Positions 22,649 through 31,550 are shown, numbered from the stretch's first letter. The stretch is 41,720 nucleotides of DNA from Chloroflexota bacterium (GCA_003169735.1 PNAP01000082.1:1-41720), one strand, 5' to 3'. The notes: generated from the letters alone by a model not told the origin. Numbers and translations are program-made.

Positions 22649-24558
22649 CGGCTCTCTGCGGCCGCCCGCCGACGAGCGGCGTACTCCGGGATGCGGATCA
22701 TCGGCGGCCGCTCCTGGTCGGCCAGGTCGATGACCTCCAGGCTGAGGTGGGTCGGCGTCGAGCGGGGCAGCTTCATGGTCGAGCCCATCTCCGGGAAGAG
22801 GCGCGCGTGATGCCGCTCTTCCAGCCGCTTCATGACAGCCTGGAGGATGACGAAGCTCATCTTCGACAGCCCTTCCAGTTCCTGGTTGCGATGGATGCGG
22901 ATGTCGAGGTCGACCTGGCCGAAGCCGTTCAGCCCGAGCCGCTCCGCGAGGTCGATGAGATGGCCGATCTCCACGGCATAGCCGGTGAAGAAGGGGATCT
23001 GCTCGAGATGCTCGCGGCGTCCCGCGTATTCCCCGGCGAGCGGCTGGATGTAGCCGCTCAACTCCGGAAAGAACATGTTGATGAGCGGCCGCGCGACGAG
23101 CTCCGTGACGCGACCCCCGCCGCCCTCTTTGAGCACGCCCCCATCGACGATCGGCCGCTGGTAGTAGGCCTTGACGTAACCGATGCGCGGCTCGGTCAGC
23201 AGCGGCCCGAGCGTGCCGTAGAAGAAGCGCGGGTGCCAGTCCTGGATATCCGTATCGGACCAGGCGACGAGATCGCCGGTCGTCGCGAAGAGGCTCTTCC
23301 AGAGCGCCTCGCCCTTGCCCTGGTACGAGCCGTAGCGCGGCAGCACCTCCGAGTGGCGGACCACGCGTGCGCCCTCACCCTCCGCGATGGCGCGCGTCTC
23401 GTCGGTGGAATCGGAGTCGATGACGAGCAACTCGTCGACGAGCGGCACCTTCTCCATCAGCTCGCGCCGCGCGGCCCGCACGATCGGACCGATGGTCGCG
23501 GCTTCGTTGAGCGTCGGCAGCACGGCCGAGATGGTCAGTCCCTGCTTCTCCTTGAGCGCGACGAGCCGCGCAAGGTCGCTGTATTCGCTGTGATGGAAGC
23601 TCGATTCGGCGAACCACCTATCGACGAGCGCCGGGATGCTCCGGCTGGCATGCGCCGCACGGTCGGCGGCCTCCAGCGTCTCGGCCTGCTCGGAGCGCTG
23701 CTCGAAGACCGACCGGGTTGGCTGCTCGCGGGTCTTGACGACGATCACGGTCGGGCGCGCCTGGAGGGCAACGGTCTCTGACAGGGCCCCGAACAGGGCG
23801 CGATTGGTCGGGTCGCGCGTGGTGACGGCAGTGGCGCCCATGACGACGAGTTGGACCTGCTCCGCCTCGCGCATGATGGTGGCGGCGATATCGTCGCCCT
23901 CGACGACCAGCGGTCGGCCACGCTCAGGGGCATGTCGATGGACGAAGGCGGCCAGCGCCCGTGCCGCCTGCGAGCGGACCATCGGATCGACGCCCGGCGG
24001 CAGCACGTGGAGGACGTCGACCGCGGCATCGAACGCACGGCCGAGCGCGTCCGCGTAGTCAAGGGCGAGCTCTGCGTGGGGGCCGCCGCGGACTGCGGTC
24101 AGGATGCGCTCCACGCCTTCGACGCCGCGTTGTTTGACGACCGCGATGTCGCACGGTGCGTCGCGCACGACCTCATCGATGGTCGGGCTGAAGACGGATT
24201 CCGCGGCGCCATGTCGACCGCCGGGCCGGCCGCCCCAGCCGAAGATGATCAGCTCCGCTTCTTCTTCGGTGGCGAGTTCGACGATGCCCTCCGCGGCGCG
24301 GCGGCCGATGCGCACGACGGTGCGCACCTCCACGCCCGGTGGCGCGGATTCTAGGACGCGCTGGAGGAGCCGCCGCGCCTGGCGCGCCTTGGTGGCACCC
24401 TCGGAGAGCGGCATGCCCTCGGGGACCTCCACGATGCCGAGTGCGATGAGCGTGCCGCCATGCTCCATCAGGCCCGCCCCGATGCGCATCAAGTCGGTCG
24501 CCGTTCGCGGGTTGGCAAGTGGCAGGAGGATGCGCGACGGCAGGCTGCGACGCGCCAT
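22645..24558 (-). CDS. gpgS: Tandem UspA domains fused to glucosyl-3-phosphoglycerate synthase
   Basis: 637 aa. Residues 1-~140 and ~150-285 are two universal-stress UspA domains; each has an ATP-loop-like segment (I-I-F-G-W-G-G-R-P-G-G and V-V-M-G-A-T-A-V). Residues ~310-637 match GpgS: T-I-S-A-V-L-P-T-L-N-E-A-A-T-I-G, the D-S-D-S-T-D-E-T-R motif, the W-S-D-T-D-I metal site, then G-G-G-R-V-T-E-L-V-A-R-P and Q-P-L-A-G-E-Y-A-G-R-R. GpgS makes glucosyl-3-phosphoglycerate, precursor of the compatible solute glucosylglycerate, from an NDP-glucose and 3-phosphoglycerate. The ATG at 24558 overlaps the stop of the glycosyltransferase upstream (TGATG). UspA fusion suggests energy- or stress-dependent control. 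Confidence 0.85.
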   Translation of the reverse strand: MARRSLPSRILLPLANPRTATDLMRIGAGLMEHGGTLIALGIVEVPEGMPLSEGATKARQARRLLQRVLESAPPGVEVRTVVRIGRRAAEGIVELATEEEAELIIFGWGGRPGGRHGAAESVFSPTIDEVVRDAPCDIAVVKQRGVEGVERILTAVRGGPHAELALDYADALGRAFDAAVDVLHVLPPGVDPMVRSQAARALAAFVHRHAPERGRPLVVEGDDIAATIMREAEQVQLVVMGATAVTTRDPTNRALFGALSETVALQARPTVIVVKTREQPTRSVFEQRSEQAETLEAADRAAHASRSIPALVDRWFAESSFHHSEYSDLARLVALKEKQGLTISAVLPTLNEAATIGPIVRAARRELMEKVPLVDELLVIDSDSTDETRAIAEGEGARVVRHSEVLPRYGSYQGKGEALWKSLFATTGDLVAWSDTDIQDWHPRFFYGTLGPLLTEPRIGYVKAYYQRPIVDGGVLKEGGGGRVTELVARPLINMFFPELSGYIQPLAGEYAGRREHLEQIPFFTGYAVEIGHLIDLAERLGLNGFGQVDLDIRIHRNQELEGLSKMSFVILQAVMKRLEERHHARLFPEMGSTMKLPRSTPTHLSLEVIDLADQERPPMIRIPEYAARRRAAAESR

Positions 24559-26012
24559 CACGTGGCAGCCTTCTTCGGGGTGTCGCGCTTGGGTCGGCCG
24601 CGCGGTTTCGTCGGTGACGTCGTCCGTGACGCCGATCTGCCCTTCGGCTTGCCACCGCGTGGCCCGACGGCGTTCGCGGCCGCATCGAGCGCTCGCCACC
24701 GTTCGACCAGGTAGGGCTTGCCGAGTTCGAACGCGCGGGCCTGCCGCTCCACGAAGGCCTCGGCACGGTCGGTCGTCAGTTCGCGCGTCTCGATGATGAG
24801 GCTCGCCACGCGCCCGAAGTAGAGCGGGATGAGCGACGCCACGAGTCGATCGAGCGGCACGGCATCGGCTTTGGCAGCCAGCGCGTAGTCGAAGATGATG
24901 CGCGCCCAGGTCTCGTCGGGGAAGGTGAACGTGCTGTCCTCGATGGTCGTCGGCGTGTCAGCACGCGTCGCGGCATCGACCACCCGGCCGGCTTCCTCGG
25001 CCAGCTCCGTGACGGCCGCAAGCTGCTCGGGCGCGAGGGCCACGGCCCAGGTGTCGCCGGCGGTCAGGCGGCCTTTGGCCATCTCGTCGAGCAGGCGCTG
25101 CGTGTTCACCTCGAGCGGCGGCGGATCGATGATCCGCTCGAAACCGTAGGCAGGGATCTCGCGCGAGCCGCGCACCCCGAGCCACCGATCGGCGTGCTTC
25201 ACGGTGAGGCGCAGGATGGTGCTGACCACCTGGCTGAACATCGGCCCGAGGTCCGAGCCCGGGTCCTTGGGGTCGTGGACCTTCGCCCCGAGTCGCGTCT
25301 GGCAGACGGCGAACCCGCCGGTGACGGCTTTCGTGGTCATCCAGATGTCGATGCCGAACTTGCTGATGTCGGGCGTCCAGTCATCCTGCTCGAGGTAGTG
25401 GGCGATGAGATCGCCGCTCACCCCGAAGTCGCCGCCGATGGGCTGCCGGATGCGCAGCCCGTAGAGCGCCCGCGTGAACGGGTAGGTGACCGTGTTGGTG
25501 ATCGTGCCGTCGTACTTGTAGCGCGAATAGAGCGGCGCCACGAAGTCGAAGCCGCCCTTGAGGATCGGTCCAGCCAGAAGCTCGATCCATTCCGGCACGA
25601 TCGAGCGCAGGTCGGAGTCGACCACCACCAGCGCCTGCACCTCGAGCGCCCGGGCGATACCGAAGATGGTCCGCAGCGCGGCGCCCTTGCCGCCGACACC
25701 ATCGATCTCCGGGTAGGTGAGGCTGATGCGCTGCAGCCGGTTCCGAGGCCGGACGAGCAGGATGCGCTCGATGTACTCGGGCGGCTCCGTATCGACCACG
25801 ACCCGTTGCGTGCCGTCGGGCGAACCGGCATCGGCGTTGACCACGACCGGCCGCAGGTCGGGGAAGTACTGGACGAGGCCGGCCTGCGCGGCACGCACGA
25901 CATAACCGATCGTGCTCGCGTTCTTGAAGCTCGGGATGCCGACCATGATGTCGGCTTTGCCGAGCCGCTCGACCTCGTCCCGGAGGCCCTTCGGCAAAGT
26001 GGCTTGGGGCAT
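24558..26012 (-). CDS. GT-A glycosyltransferase, MggA/GpgS-like
   Basis: 484 aa cytoplasmic GT-A enzyme. Seen: I-M-V-G-I-P-S-F-K-N-A-S-T-I-G (nucleotide-binding start), V-N-A-D-A-G-S-P-D-G-T, the V-V-D-S-D-L-R-S-I metal site, Y-S-R-Y-K-Y-D-G-T-I-T-N, R-Q-P-I-G-G-D-F-G-V-S-G and F-G-I-D-I-W-M-T-T. These resemble mannosylglucosyl-3-phosphoglycerate synthase (MggA)-type enzymes as I recall them, and the next gene would make its acceptor. The C-terminal ~30 residues are Lys/Arg/Pro/Thr-rich with P-R-G-R-P-K-R. The ATG at 26012 has TAGGCT 9 nt upstream. It leads the four-gene operon. The donor sugar and product are not settled. Confidence 0.72.
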   Translation of the reverse strand: MPQATLPKGLRDEVERLGKADIMVGIPSFKNASTIGYVVRAAQAGLVQYFPDLRPVVVNADAGSPDGTQRVVVDTEPPEYIERILLVRPRNRLQRISLTYPEIDGVGGKGAALRTIFGIARALEVQALVVVDSDLRSIVPEWIELLAGPILKGGFDFVAPLYSRYKYDGTITNTVTYPFTRALYGLRIRQPIGGDFGVSGDLIAHYLEQDDWTPDISKFGIDIWMTTKAVTGGFAVCQTRLGAKVHDPKDPGSDLGPMFSQVVSTILRLTVKHADRWLGVRGSREIPAYGFERIIDPPPLEVNTQRLLDEMAKGRLTAGDTWAVALAPEQLAAVTELAEEAGRVVDAATRADTPTTIEDSTFTFPDETWARIIFDYALAAKADAVPLDRLVASLIPLYFGRVASLIIETRELTTDRAEAFVERQARAFELGKPYLVERWRALDAAANAVGPRGGKPKGRSASRTTSPTKPRGRPKRDTPKKAAT

Positions 26013-26021
26013 CAGGGGCCC

Positions 26022-26027
26022 AGCCTA
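26022..26027 (-). promoter_or_regulatory. -10 element of compatible-solute operon
   Basis: TAGGCT on the minus strand, 9 nt upstream of the ATG of the first glycosyltransferase. No Shine-Dalgarno in the 9-nt spacer apart from a GGG run. Confidence 0.3.
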
Positions 26028-26061
26028 GCGACAAAGGGCCGGCCGCGCACTCGACCGACGC

Positions 26062-27189
26062 TCAAGGACGGCGCGGCTGTGCCACCCGACGCGGTTCTTC
26101 GCCGTAGGTCAGCAGCGCGGCATCGTCGGGCTCCGGGACGGGATGATCGGCATCGATGTCACGCGCAAAGACGTGGGTCGTCCGCGGCATCGGGCCCCAA
26201 CCGGCCTTTGTCCAGGCCTCGGCGCCGCCGTCCCGAAGGATCGGAGGGTCGGGATCGGGCAGTCTGACCTCGGGCATCCCCGCCCGCCCCGAGCCGATGA
26301 CCCGCAGGATGTCGAGCACGGCGCCGGCGTCGCCCGCGACCAGTGCCGGCGAGAGCGGTCGTGATGGGTCGTCCTCTCCCTCGGGACCGGGACGCCTGAT
26401 GGCGAGCGCCCATCGACCGTTCGGTGCCGCCGACGGTTCGGTGACACCCACCGGCCAGACAAGCACGCGGCGAGCGGCCACGAGGGCGCGGAATCGATCC
26501 TCCGTCAATCCGCACAGCGCCCAGGAGCGCGGTTCGTACAGGCGGTGAGCGGCCTGGAACGTGGCATCGACAGCGACCGCCGCCCACCACGCCCCGCCGT
26601 GGTCATCGTCCAGGATCAGGTCGGCGGCAACAGTGGCGTCCGCGGAGCCCGTGCCGCCGTCCTCGGTGACGGCCACGGGCGGATCCGCGTCATCCTCGTC
26701 ATTACGCCCGTACCAGCGCACTGCGCCGAGCATCTCGAAACCGTGGCGTGCCCCGAGACGGTGCGAGCCCTCGTTGTGTTGCCCGGTCACGTAGCGGACG
26801 TGGCGCGCTCCGTGGGCGGCGGCCCAGCGCAGTTCCGCGACCTGGAGGTCCGTGGCGATGCCCATGCCGCGGACCCGAGGGTCGACGCGGATGCCCTCGA
26901 TCCACGCATCTTCCTCGGAGAGGAACGTGACCCTCGCGATGGCGATGACGCGTTCGGTGTCGAGCGGCTCGCCGTCGGCGTCACGCGGCAAGCCGCCGTC
27001 AGCGGCGCGGCCCGGGAGGATGCCAAGGAAGACCCCGTCGGTCGCGGCCACCCATCCGTCGAAGACCGATGGGATGTAATCCCAGCCGTCCCAGGTGCTG
27101 GTCGCGAATCCGAGCACGTCAGCCTTGTCGTCCGCGGTCACGCGGCGAACGACGACGGGCCAGCCTCGTGTGGTTCTCGCGGGTGCCAT
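26062..27189 (-). CDS. GNAT family N-acetyltransferase
   Basis: 375 aa. Residues 10-160 are a GNAT domain: V-V-V-R-R-V-T-A-D-D-K at the start, E-D-A-W-I-E-G-I-R-V-D-P-R-V-R-G-M-G-I-A-T-D-L (acetyl-CoA loop R-x2-G-x-G/A), then V-R-Y-V-T-G-Q-H-N-E-G-S and a R-H-G-F-E-M-L-G end. The C-terminal ~200 residues may be a second, degenerate GNAT-like half. Substrate unknown. ATG at 27187-27189. It lies 7 bp after the stop of the ligase-like gene, so probably co-transcribed with it; the 49-bp gap to the glycosyltransferase downstream contains that gene's own -10-like element. Confidence 0.82.
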   Translation of the reverse strand: MAPARTTRGWPVVVRRVTADDKADVLGFATSTWDGWDYIPSVFDGWVAATDGVFLGILPGRAADGGLPRDADGEPLDTERVIAIARVTFLSEEDAWIEGIRVDPRVRGMGIATDLQVAELRWAAAHGARHVRYVTGQHNEGSHRLGARHGFEMLGAVRWYGRNDEDDADPPVAVTEDGGTGSADATVAADLILDDDHGGAWWAAVAVDATFQAAHRLYEPRSWALCGLTEDRFRALVAARRVLVWPVGVTEPSAAPNGRWALAIRRPGPEGEDDPSRPLSPALVAGDAGAVLDILRVIGSGRAGMPEVRLPDPDPPILRDGGAEAWTKAGWGPMPRTTHVFARDIDADHPVPEPDDAALLTYGEEPRRVAQPRRP

Positions 27190-27195
27190 GGCCTT

Positions 27196-27876
27196 CTAGT
27201 GTTGATGGATGCGCGTGATCGTCGTCCAATCGGAGACCTGGGCGCCGGGCGAGTACCGGCCGTTGGCCGCCTTGATGATGGCGCCCTTGAGGCCGGCACC
27301 CTTCCACGAAACGACCCACGGATCGGCCGGCGGCCGCGTGAATGGCGACACGCGAACGCGCTCGGAAGGCGCGATGACGCCATCGAGCAGGCGCTTCCGC
27401 TCCAGCAGCGGCAGGTCGAAGAGGGTCTGGCCGTCGACCTGGAGAAGGTCGACGGCGACGAAGGCAAGCACGGCTTCGTCACGCGGCGCAGCGTCGCGGT
27501 GCACGTCGATGGCCGGCCGACGTCCGAAGAGGAATCCCGCCGGCGAGACGAGGGCGTCATGGACGACCGAGGCGCCCTCGCTGCTGCGCGTCGCCTGGGT
27601 GGTCAGGATGCCGTCGACGACGGCATCGACGGCGATGATCGCCTTGGCGAGTTCGGCGCCCACGTTGGGAATGGCATCGAGCACATCGTCGCCGAGATCG
27701 TCGATCAGCACCAGGCTCGGCGGATCGGCCTGGAAGTGGGCGAGGACGCGCGTGCCCGTCCAGAGCGGCTCGACGATCGGGTCGATGATGGGGATCGGCC
27801 GGTTGGTCGTTCGTGCCACCTGGGGGCGCCAGTCGCGGGGGTCGGTCGGGATCTTGGCGGGGGCTGAGCGTCGCAT
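27196..27876 (-). CDS. ATP-dependent DNA ligase-like protein with degenerate catalytic motifs
   Basis: 226 aa corresponding to the adenylation (nucleotidyltransferase) domain of LigD-type ATP-DNA ligases. The segment F-V-A-V-D-L-L-Q-V-D-G-Q-T-L-F-D-L-P-L-L-E-R (~138-159) is a clear match to the family's F-D-L-L-x-L-D-G-x-x-L-x-x-x-P-x-x-x-R. Motif I (E-x-K-x-D-G) reads E-P-L-W-T-G, so the AMP-accepting lysine and the aspartate are gone. Motif III (D-G-E) reads D-G-I. Motif IV (E-G-x-x-x-K) reads K-G-A-I-I-K. The reading frame is intact and the OB domain absent. It is probably a pseudoenzyme retained for binding; an ordinary ligase is unlikely. ATG at 27876 with a leaderless-type promoter. Confidence 0.7.
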   Translation of the reverse strand: MRRSAPAKIPTDPRDWRPQVARTTNRPIPIIDPIVEPLWTGTRVLAHFQADPPSLVLIDDLGDDVLDAIPNVGAELAKAIIAVDAVVDGILTTQATRSSEGASVVHDALVSPAGFLFGRRPAIDVHRDAAPRDEAVLAFVAVDLLQVDGQTLFDLPLLERKRLLDGVIAPSERVRVSPFTRPPADPWVVSWKGAGLKGAIIKAANGRYSPGAQVSDWTTITRIHQH

Positions 27877-27882
27877 CGCGCC

Positions 27883-27888
27883 ATGGTA
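27883..27888 (-). promoter_or_regulatory. -10 element, leaderless promoter of ligase-like gene
   Basis: TACCAT on the minus strand, exactly 6 nt before the ATG at 27876, in the 23-bp gap after galE. Confidence 0.45.
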
Positions 27889-27899
27889 CGGCGCAGCGA

Positions 27900-28868
<969 letters not shown>

Positions 28869-28874
28869 CACGGC

Positions 28875-28880
28875 ATGCTA
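28875..28880 (-). promoter_or_regulatory. -10 element, leaderless galE promoter
   Basis: TAGCAT on the minus strand with exactly 6 nt to the galE ATG; the identical hexamer and spacing occur before the MOSC-GNAT gene. Confidence 0.5.
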
Positions 28881-28947
28881 CGCCCCGACAGGCTTCGACA
28901 GTCTTGACCCCGGCCCGGCTGGGGCGCATTCGGCCGAGACCCCGTTC

Positions 28948-29021
28948 TCCCGCCCAGCCCTCCGTTTCCCGCCCAGCCCTCCGTTCCCCGCCCAGCCCTC
29001 CGTTTCCCGCCCAGTCCGGTT
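28948..29021. repeat. 19-bp tandem repeat, nearly four copies
   Basis: Unit TCCCGCCCAGCCCTCCGTT at 28948-28966, 28967-28985 and 28986-29004 (first base C in the third), then a decayed partial copy to 29021. One strand is strongly pyrimidine-rich. It lies between galE and the TPR gene, upstream of the galE promoter. Confidence 0.85.
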
Positions 29022-29095
29022 TGCGCATATCGAGCCCCAAGCGCCGTCCTTCCCCGGACGCCGGCCGAGACTGGCTATGCGAAGACCGGACTGGG
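29010..29095. repeat. Long inverted repeat downstream of TPR gene
   Basis: CCCAGTCCGGTTTGCGCATA (29010-29029) pairs with TATGCGAAGACCGGACTGGG (29076-29095): 18 of 20 positions match, 46 nt between the arms. The right arm is 9 bp past the stop of the minus-strand TPR gene, so it could form a 3'-end structure or terminator for that operon. The left arm overlaps the last decayed copy of the 19-bp repeat. Confidence 0.5.
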
Positions 29096-29103
29096 GACCA
29101 CGT

Positions 29104-29445
29104 TCATGTTCGACGGCCAAGCACGCGTTTGAGGAGGCCGCGGCGTTCGGCAGCGGGCTTCTCCGCCGGTACGGCCGGGATCGGCGTGCCGGCCTGCGCC
29201 AGCAGCTCCGCGGTGCGGGCGGCGAGCGCGACCGCGATGCCGTTCTCGGGGTCGAGGCGGGCGGCTTCGGCGCTCAGGCGGTGTGCGGTCCGGTTGTCGC
29301 CGCGTTCGGCGGCGACGCGGGCGAGGCCGACGAAGGCGAAGGAGTTGCGCGGCTCGGCATCGGCCACGCTCTGGAACAGCGACTCGGCCTGGTCGAGCAT
29401 GCCGTAGCGCAGCAGCCGCTCGGCGGAGAGGAGGCGCTCGATCAC
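29104..29445 (-). CDS. Small tetratricopeptide-repeat protein
   Basis: 113 aa. Two TPR-like helix pairs at ~5-75: S-A-E-R-L-L-R-Y-G-M-L-D-Q-A-E-S-L-F-Q-S-V, then N-S-F-A-F-V-G-L-A-R-V-A-A-E-R-G-D and A-H-R-L-S-A-E-A-A-R-L-D-P-E-N. The tail is basic (R-R-G-L-L-K-R-V-L-G-R-R). No signal peptide. GTG at 29443-29445 overlaps the CCA enzyme stop (GTGA), which fixes the start; the longer frame upstream is not supported. Likely a protein-interaction adaptor; its partner is unknown, though coupling to the nucleotidyltransferase suggests tRNA-related work. Confidence 0.7.
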   Translation of the reverse strand: MIERLLSAERLLRYGMLDQAESLFQSVADAEPRNSFAFVGLARVAAERGDNRTAHRLSAEAARLDPENGIAVALAARTAELLAQAGTPIPAVPAEKPAAERRGLLKRVLGRRT

Positions 29446-30821
29446 GCCGACCACGCCCGGGCGTCGGCGAGGAGGCGCTCGGCCGTGTTTCGCGACGGGT
29501 CCGCGACCACCGATTCGAGCAGCCGATCGAGGAGCGCCCCGAGCCACGGCCCAGGTTCGCGGCCGAGCTCGCGCAACAGGTCGTGGCCATCGACGGCTAG
29601 ATCGGCCAGCGCCAGCGGAGCGTTGGAGCGGCGCTGCTCCTCGACGCGTTCCCGCAGTTCGGGGAGATGCCCAGCTTCGGCGGGCACACCGGAGCCGACG
29701 TTATCGGCCATGCGCAGCAGCATCAGATCGTCAACGAGGTCGACCCCGACACGGCGCATGAATCGCCGCACCGCCGCATCGCTCCACGCCGGTTCGTAAC
29801 TGAACATGTGGTTGGCGATGAGGCGCACGACGTGGTCGGCGTCGCGACTCGGATAAGCCACGCGATTGAGGAGCGCACCGGCCATCCGCGCCCCCTCCGC
29901 ATCGTGCCCGACGAAATGCCCATCGGCAAAGGTCGCCGGCTTGCCGATGTCGTGGAGCAGCGCGGCCATCCGTAGCCGCTCGTCGCTCGGGGCGATCACG
30001 GCGGCCGCGTCAAGGGCAGCCAGGCAGTGGTCCCAAAGATCGTGGCCGGGCAGTTTGTCCTGGGGCACGCCCCGTTGTGCGGCGAGCTCCGGGAAGAGCG
30101 GCTGGAGCAGATCCGTGGCAGCCAGGATGCGAAACGCCGCCGATGGCGGCGCGGCCCGAAGCATCCGGCCGAGCTCCTGCCCGACCCGTTCCGCGGCCAC
30201 GTAGCGCACATCGCCGGAGTGGCGTTTCATGGCGGCCAGCGTCCCGTCCTCGATCGCGAAACCCACCTGCGCCGCGATCCTCGCCGCCCGGACCAGCCGC
30301 AGCGCGTCCTCGTCGAATCGAACGTCCGGATCGCCGACCGCCCGAAGCCGCCGCAGTGCCATGTCCGCCTGCCCACCGGTCGGGTCGACCATCTTCGCCT
30401 CGCCCGAGCCGGCCGCCCTGCCCCACGCGATCGCATTGATGGTGAAGTCGCGCCGGACCAGGTCCTCCTCGATCGAATCGGTGAACGTCACCTCGTCCGG
30501 TCGCCGGTGATCGCCATAGCGGTGGTCTCGCCGAAAGGTCGTGATCTCGACCTCTTTCGGCCGCGTTCCGTACAGGACCGTCCCGAACCGGTTCTCGTAG
30601 CCGCCACCCGGGAAGAGGCGCAGGACCTCGTCGGGGAGCGCCGACGTGGCCAAGTCAGGCACGCCATCGCCGGTCTGTCGGCCGAGCGATCCATCGCGTA
30701 CCACGCCGCCGACGAGGTACGCCGCGTGGCCCGCGCTCCACAGCCGTTCGAGCGCTTCCATCGCCCATTGCGCGACGGGGAACGGAGGCGACGGAGTGAT
30801 CGAGGAAGCGGCGGGCGCCAT
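29442..30821 (-). CDS. cca: CCA tRNA nucleotidyltransferase with HD domain
   Basis: 459 aa. Class II nucleotidyltransferase head: Y-L-V-G-G-V-V-R-D-G-S-L-G-R, then D-L-A-T-S-A-L-P-D-E-V. R-R-D-F-T-I-N-A-I-A follows, and the R-F-D-E-D-A-L-R-L-V-R-A-A-R-I-A-A-Q helix binds the tRNA/ATP site. An HD phosphohydrolase domain at ~265-390 carries L-L-H-D-I-G-K-P. Adds or repairs the CCA end of tRNAs. In the metal-binding D-x-D position the sequence is D-G-V-P-D (52-56), so the usual first aspartate appears displaced. It begins 10 bp after the HNH gene stop and is followed by the coupled TPR gene. Confidence 0.88.
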   Translation of the reverse strand: MAPAASSITPSPPFPVAQWAMEALERLWSAGHAAYLVGGVVRDGSLGRQTGDGVPDLATSALPDEVLRLFPGGGYENRFGTVLYGTRPKEVEITTFRRDHRYGDHRRPDEVTFTDSIEEDLVRRDFTINAIAWGRAAGSGEAKMVDPTGGQADMALRRLRAVGDPDVRFDEDALRLVRAARIAAQVGFAIEDGTLAAMKRHSGDVRYVAAERVGQELGRMLRAAPPSAAFRILAATDLLQPLFPELAAQRGVPQDKLPGHDLWDHCLAALDAAAVIAPSDERLRMAALLHDIGKPATFADGHFVGHDAEGARMAGALLNRVAYPSRDADHVVRLIANHMFSYEPAWSDAAVRRFMRRVGVDLVDDLMLLRMADNVGSGVPAEAGHLPELRERVEEQRRSNAPLALADLAVDGHDLLRELGREPGPWLGALLDRLLESVVADPSRNTAERLLADARAWSA

Positions 30822-30831
30822 CGCGCCGGCC

Positions 30832-31347
30832 TCAGTGGTGTCCGAGGAAGAGGTAATCGCGCCAGCCGTCGTTGCGCGGGTCCGCCAGGTACGAAGTGAA
30901 CTGGGTGTAGACGTCGCACCGCGGCTCGAACGGGGCGCGCGTCAGACGCATGCGCGCCTCATCGAGGAGCTTGCCGCCCTTGCGATGGTTGCACCCCTTG
31001 CAGGCGGCGACGAGGTTGTCCCACGTGTGCGCGCCGCCGCGGTGTCGCGGCACGATGTGATCGAGCGTCAGGTCGTGCGTCTGGGCGCCGCAGTACTGGC
31101 AGGTGTGGCCGTCACGGGCAAAGATCTCGCGGCGCGAGAGCCGGACGCGCGGCCGAGGCCGCTTCACGTGGTACTGGAGGCGGATCACGCTGGGGGCGCG
31201 AAAGACCTCGCGGGCGGTGTGGATCTCATGATGGTCGTACTCGATCACCTCCGCCTTCTCACCGAAGAGGAGCCTGAACGCCCGCCGTACGTCACACACG
31301 TTGAGGGGCTCGTAATTCGAGTTGAGCAGCAAAACGACACTGTCCAC
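30832..31347 (-). CDS. HNH endonuclease family protein
   Basis: 171 aa. The N-terminus V-V-L-L-L-N-S-N-Y-E-P-L-N-V-C is the conserved start of the small HNH family common in Actinobacteria, Cyanobacteria and Chloroflexi. The HNH core is C-Q-Y-C-G...L-D-H-I-V-P-R-H-R-G-G...W-D-N-L-V-A-A-C-K-G-C-N, with two C-x2-C zinc knuckles. It may cut or nick DNA; its biological role is not established. GTG at 31345-31347 with GGGG upstream is preferred over the longer frame because similarity begins there. It leads the cca-TPR set. Confidence 0.85.
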   Translation of the reverse strand: MDSVVLLLNSNYEPLNVCDVRRAFRLLFGEKAEVIEYDHHEIHTAREVFRAPSVIRLQYHVKRPRPRVRLSRREIFARDGHTCQYCGAQTHDLTLDHIVPRHRGGAHTWDNLVAACKGCNHRKGGKLLDEARMRLTRAPFEPRCDVYTQFTSYLADPRNDGWRDYLFLGHH

Positions 31348-31544
31348 AATCCCCTTTTGCCGGCCGGGACTCGGCCGCGCGTCTGCGGCATCGTAGCAGG
31401 GGCACGGTTTGGCGTAGCCCCGTAGTCCCCTCGAATGCGCCCAGATTCCTCGCTCACCGCACCGCACCCGACCACCTGCCACGGCCGCCGACCCGCCCAC
31501 GGACAGGACCAACGAGGGAGTGGTCGATACCCCTGAACTCCCCC

Positions 31545-31550
31545 TAGCCT
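31545..31550 (+). promoter_or_regulatory. -10-like element of zinc-ribbon gene
   Basis: TAGCCT, 9 nt before the ATG at 31560; no ribosome binding site in the spacer. Confidence 0.3.

Noticed and set aside
27196-27876. Functional ATP-dependent DNA ligase
   Set aside because: The catalytic lysine and other motif residues are missing and there is no OB domain.
28948-29021. CRISPR-like array
   Set aside because: The 19-bp units are directly adjacent with no spacers, and no cas genes are near.
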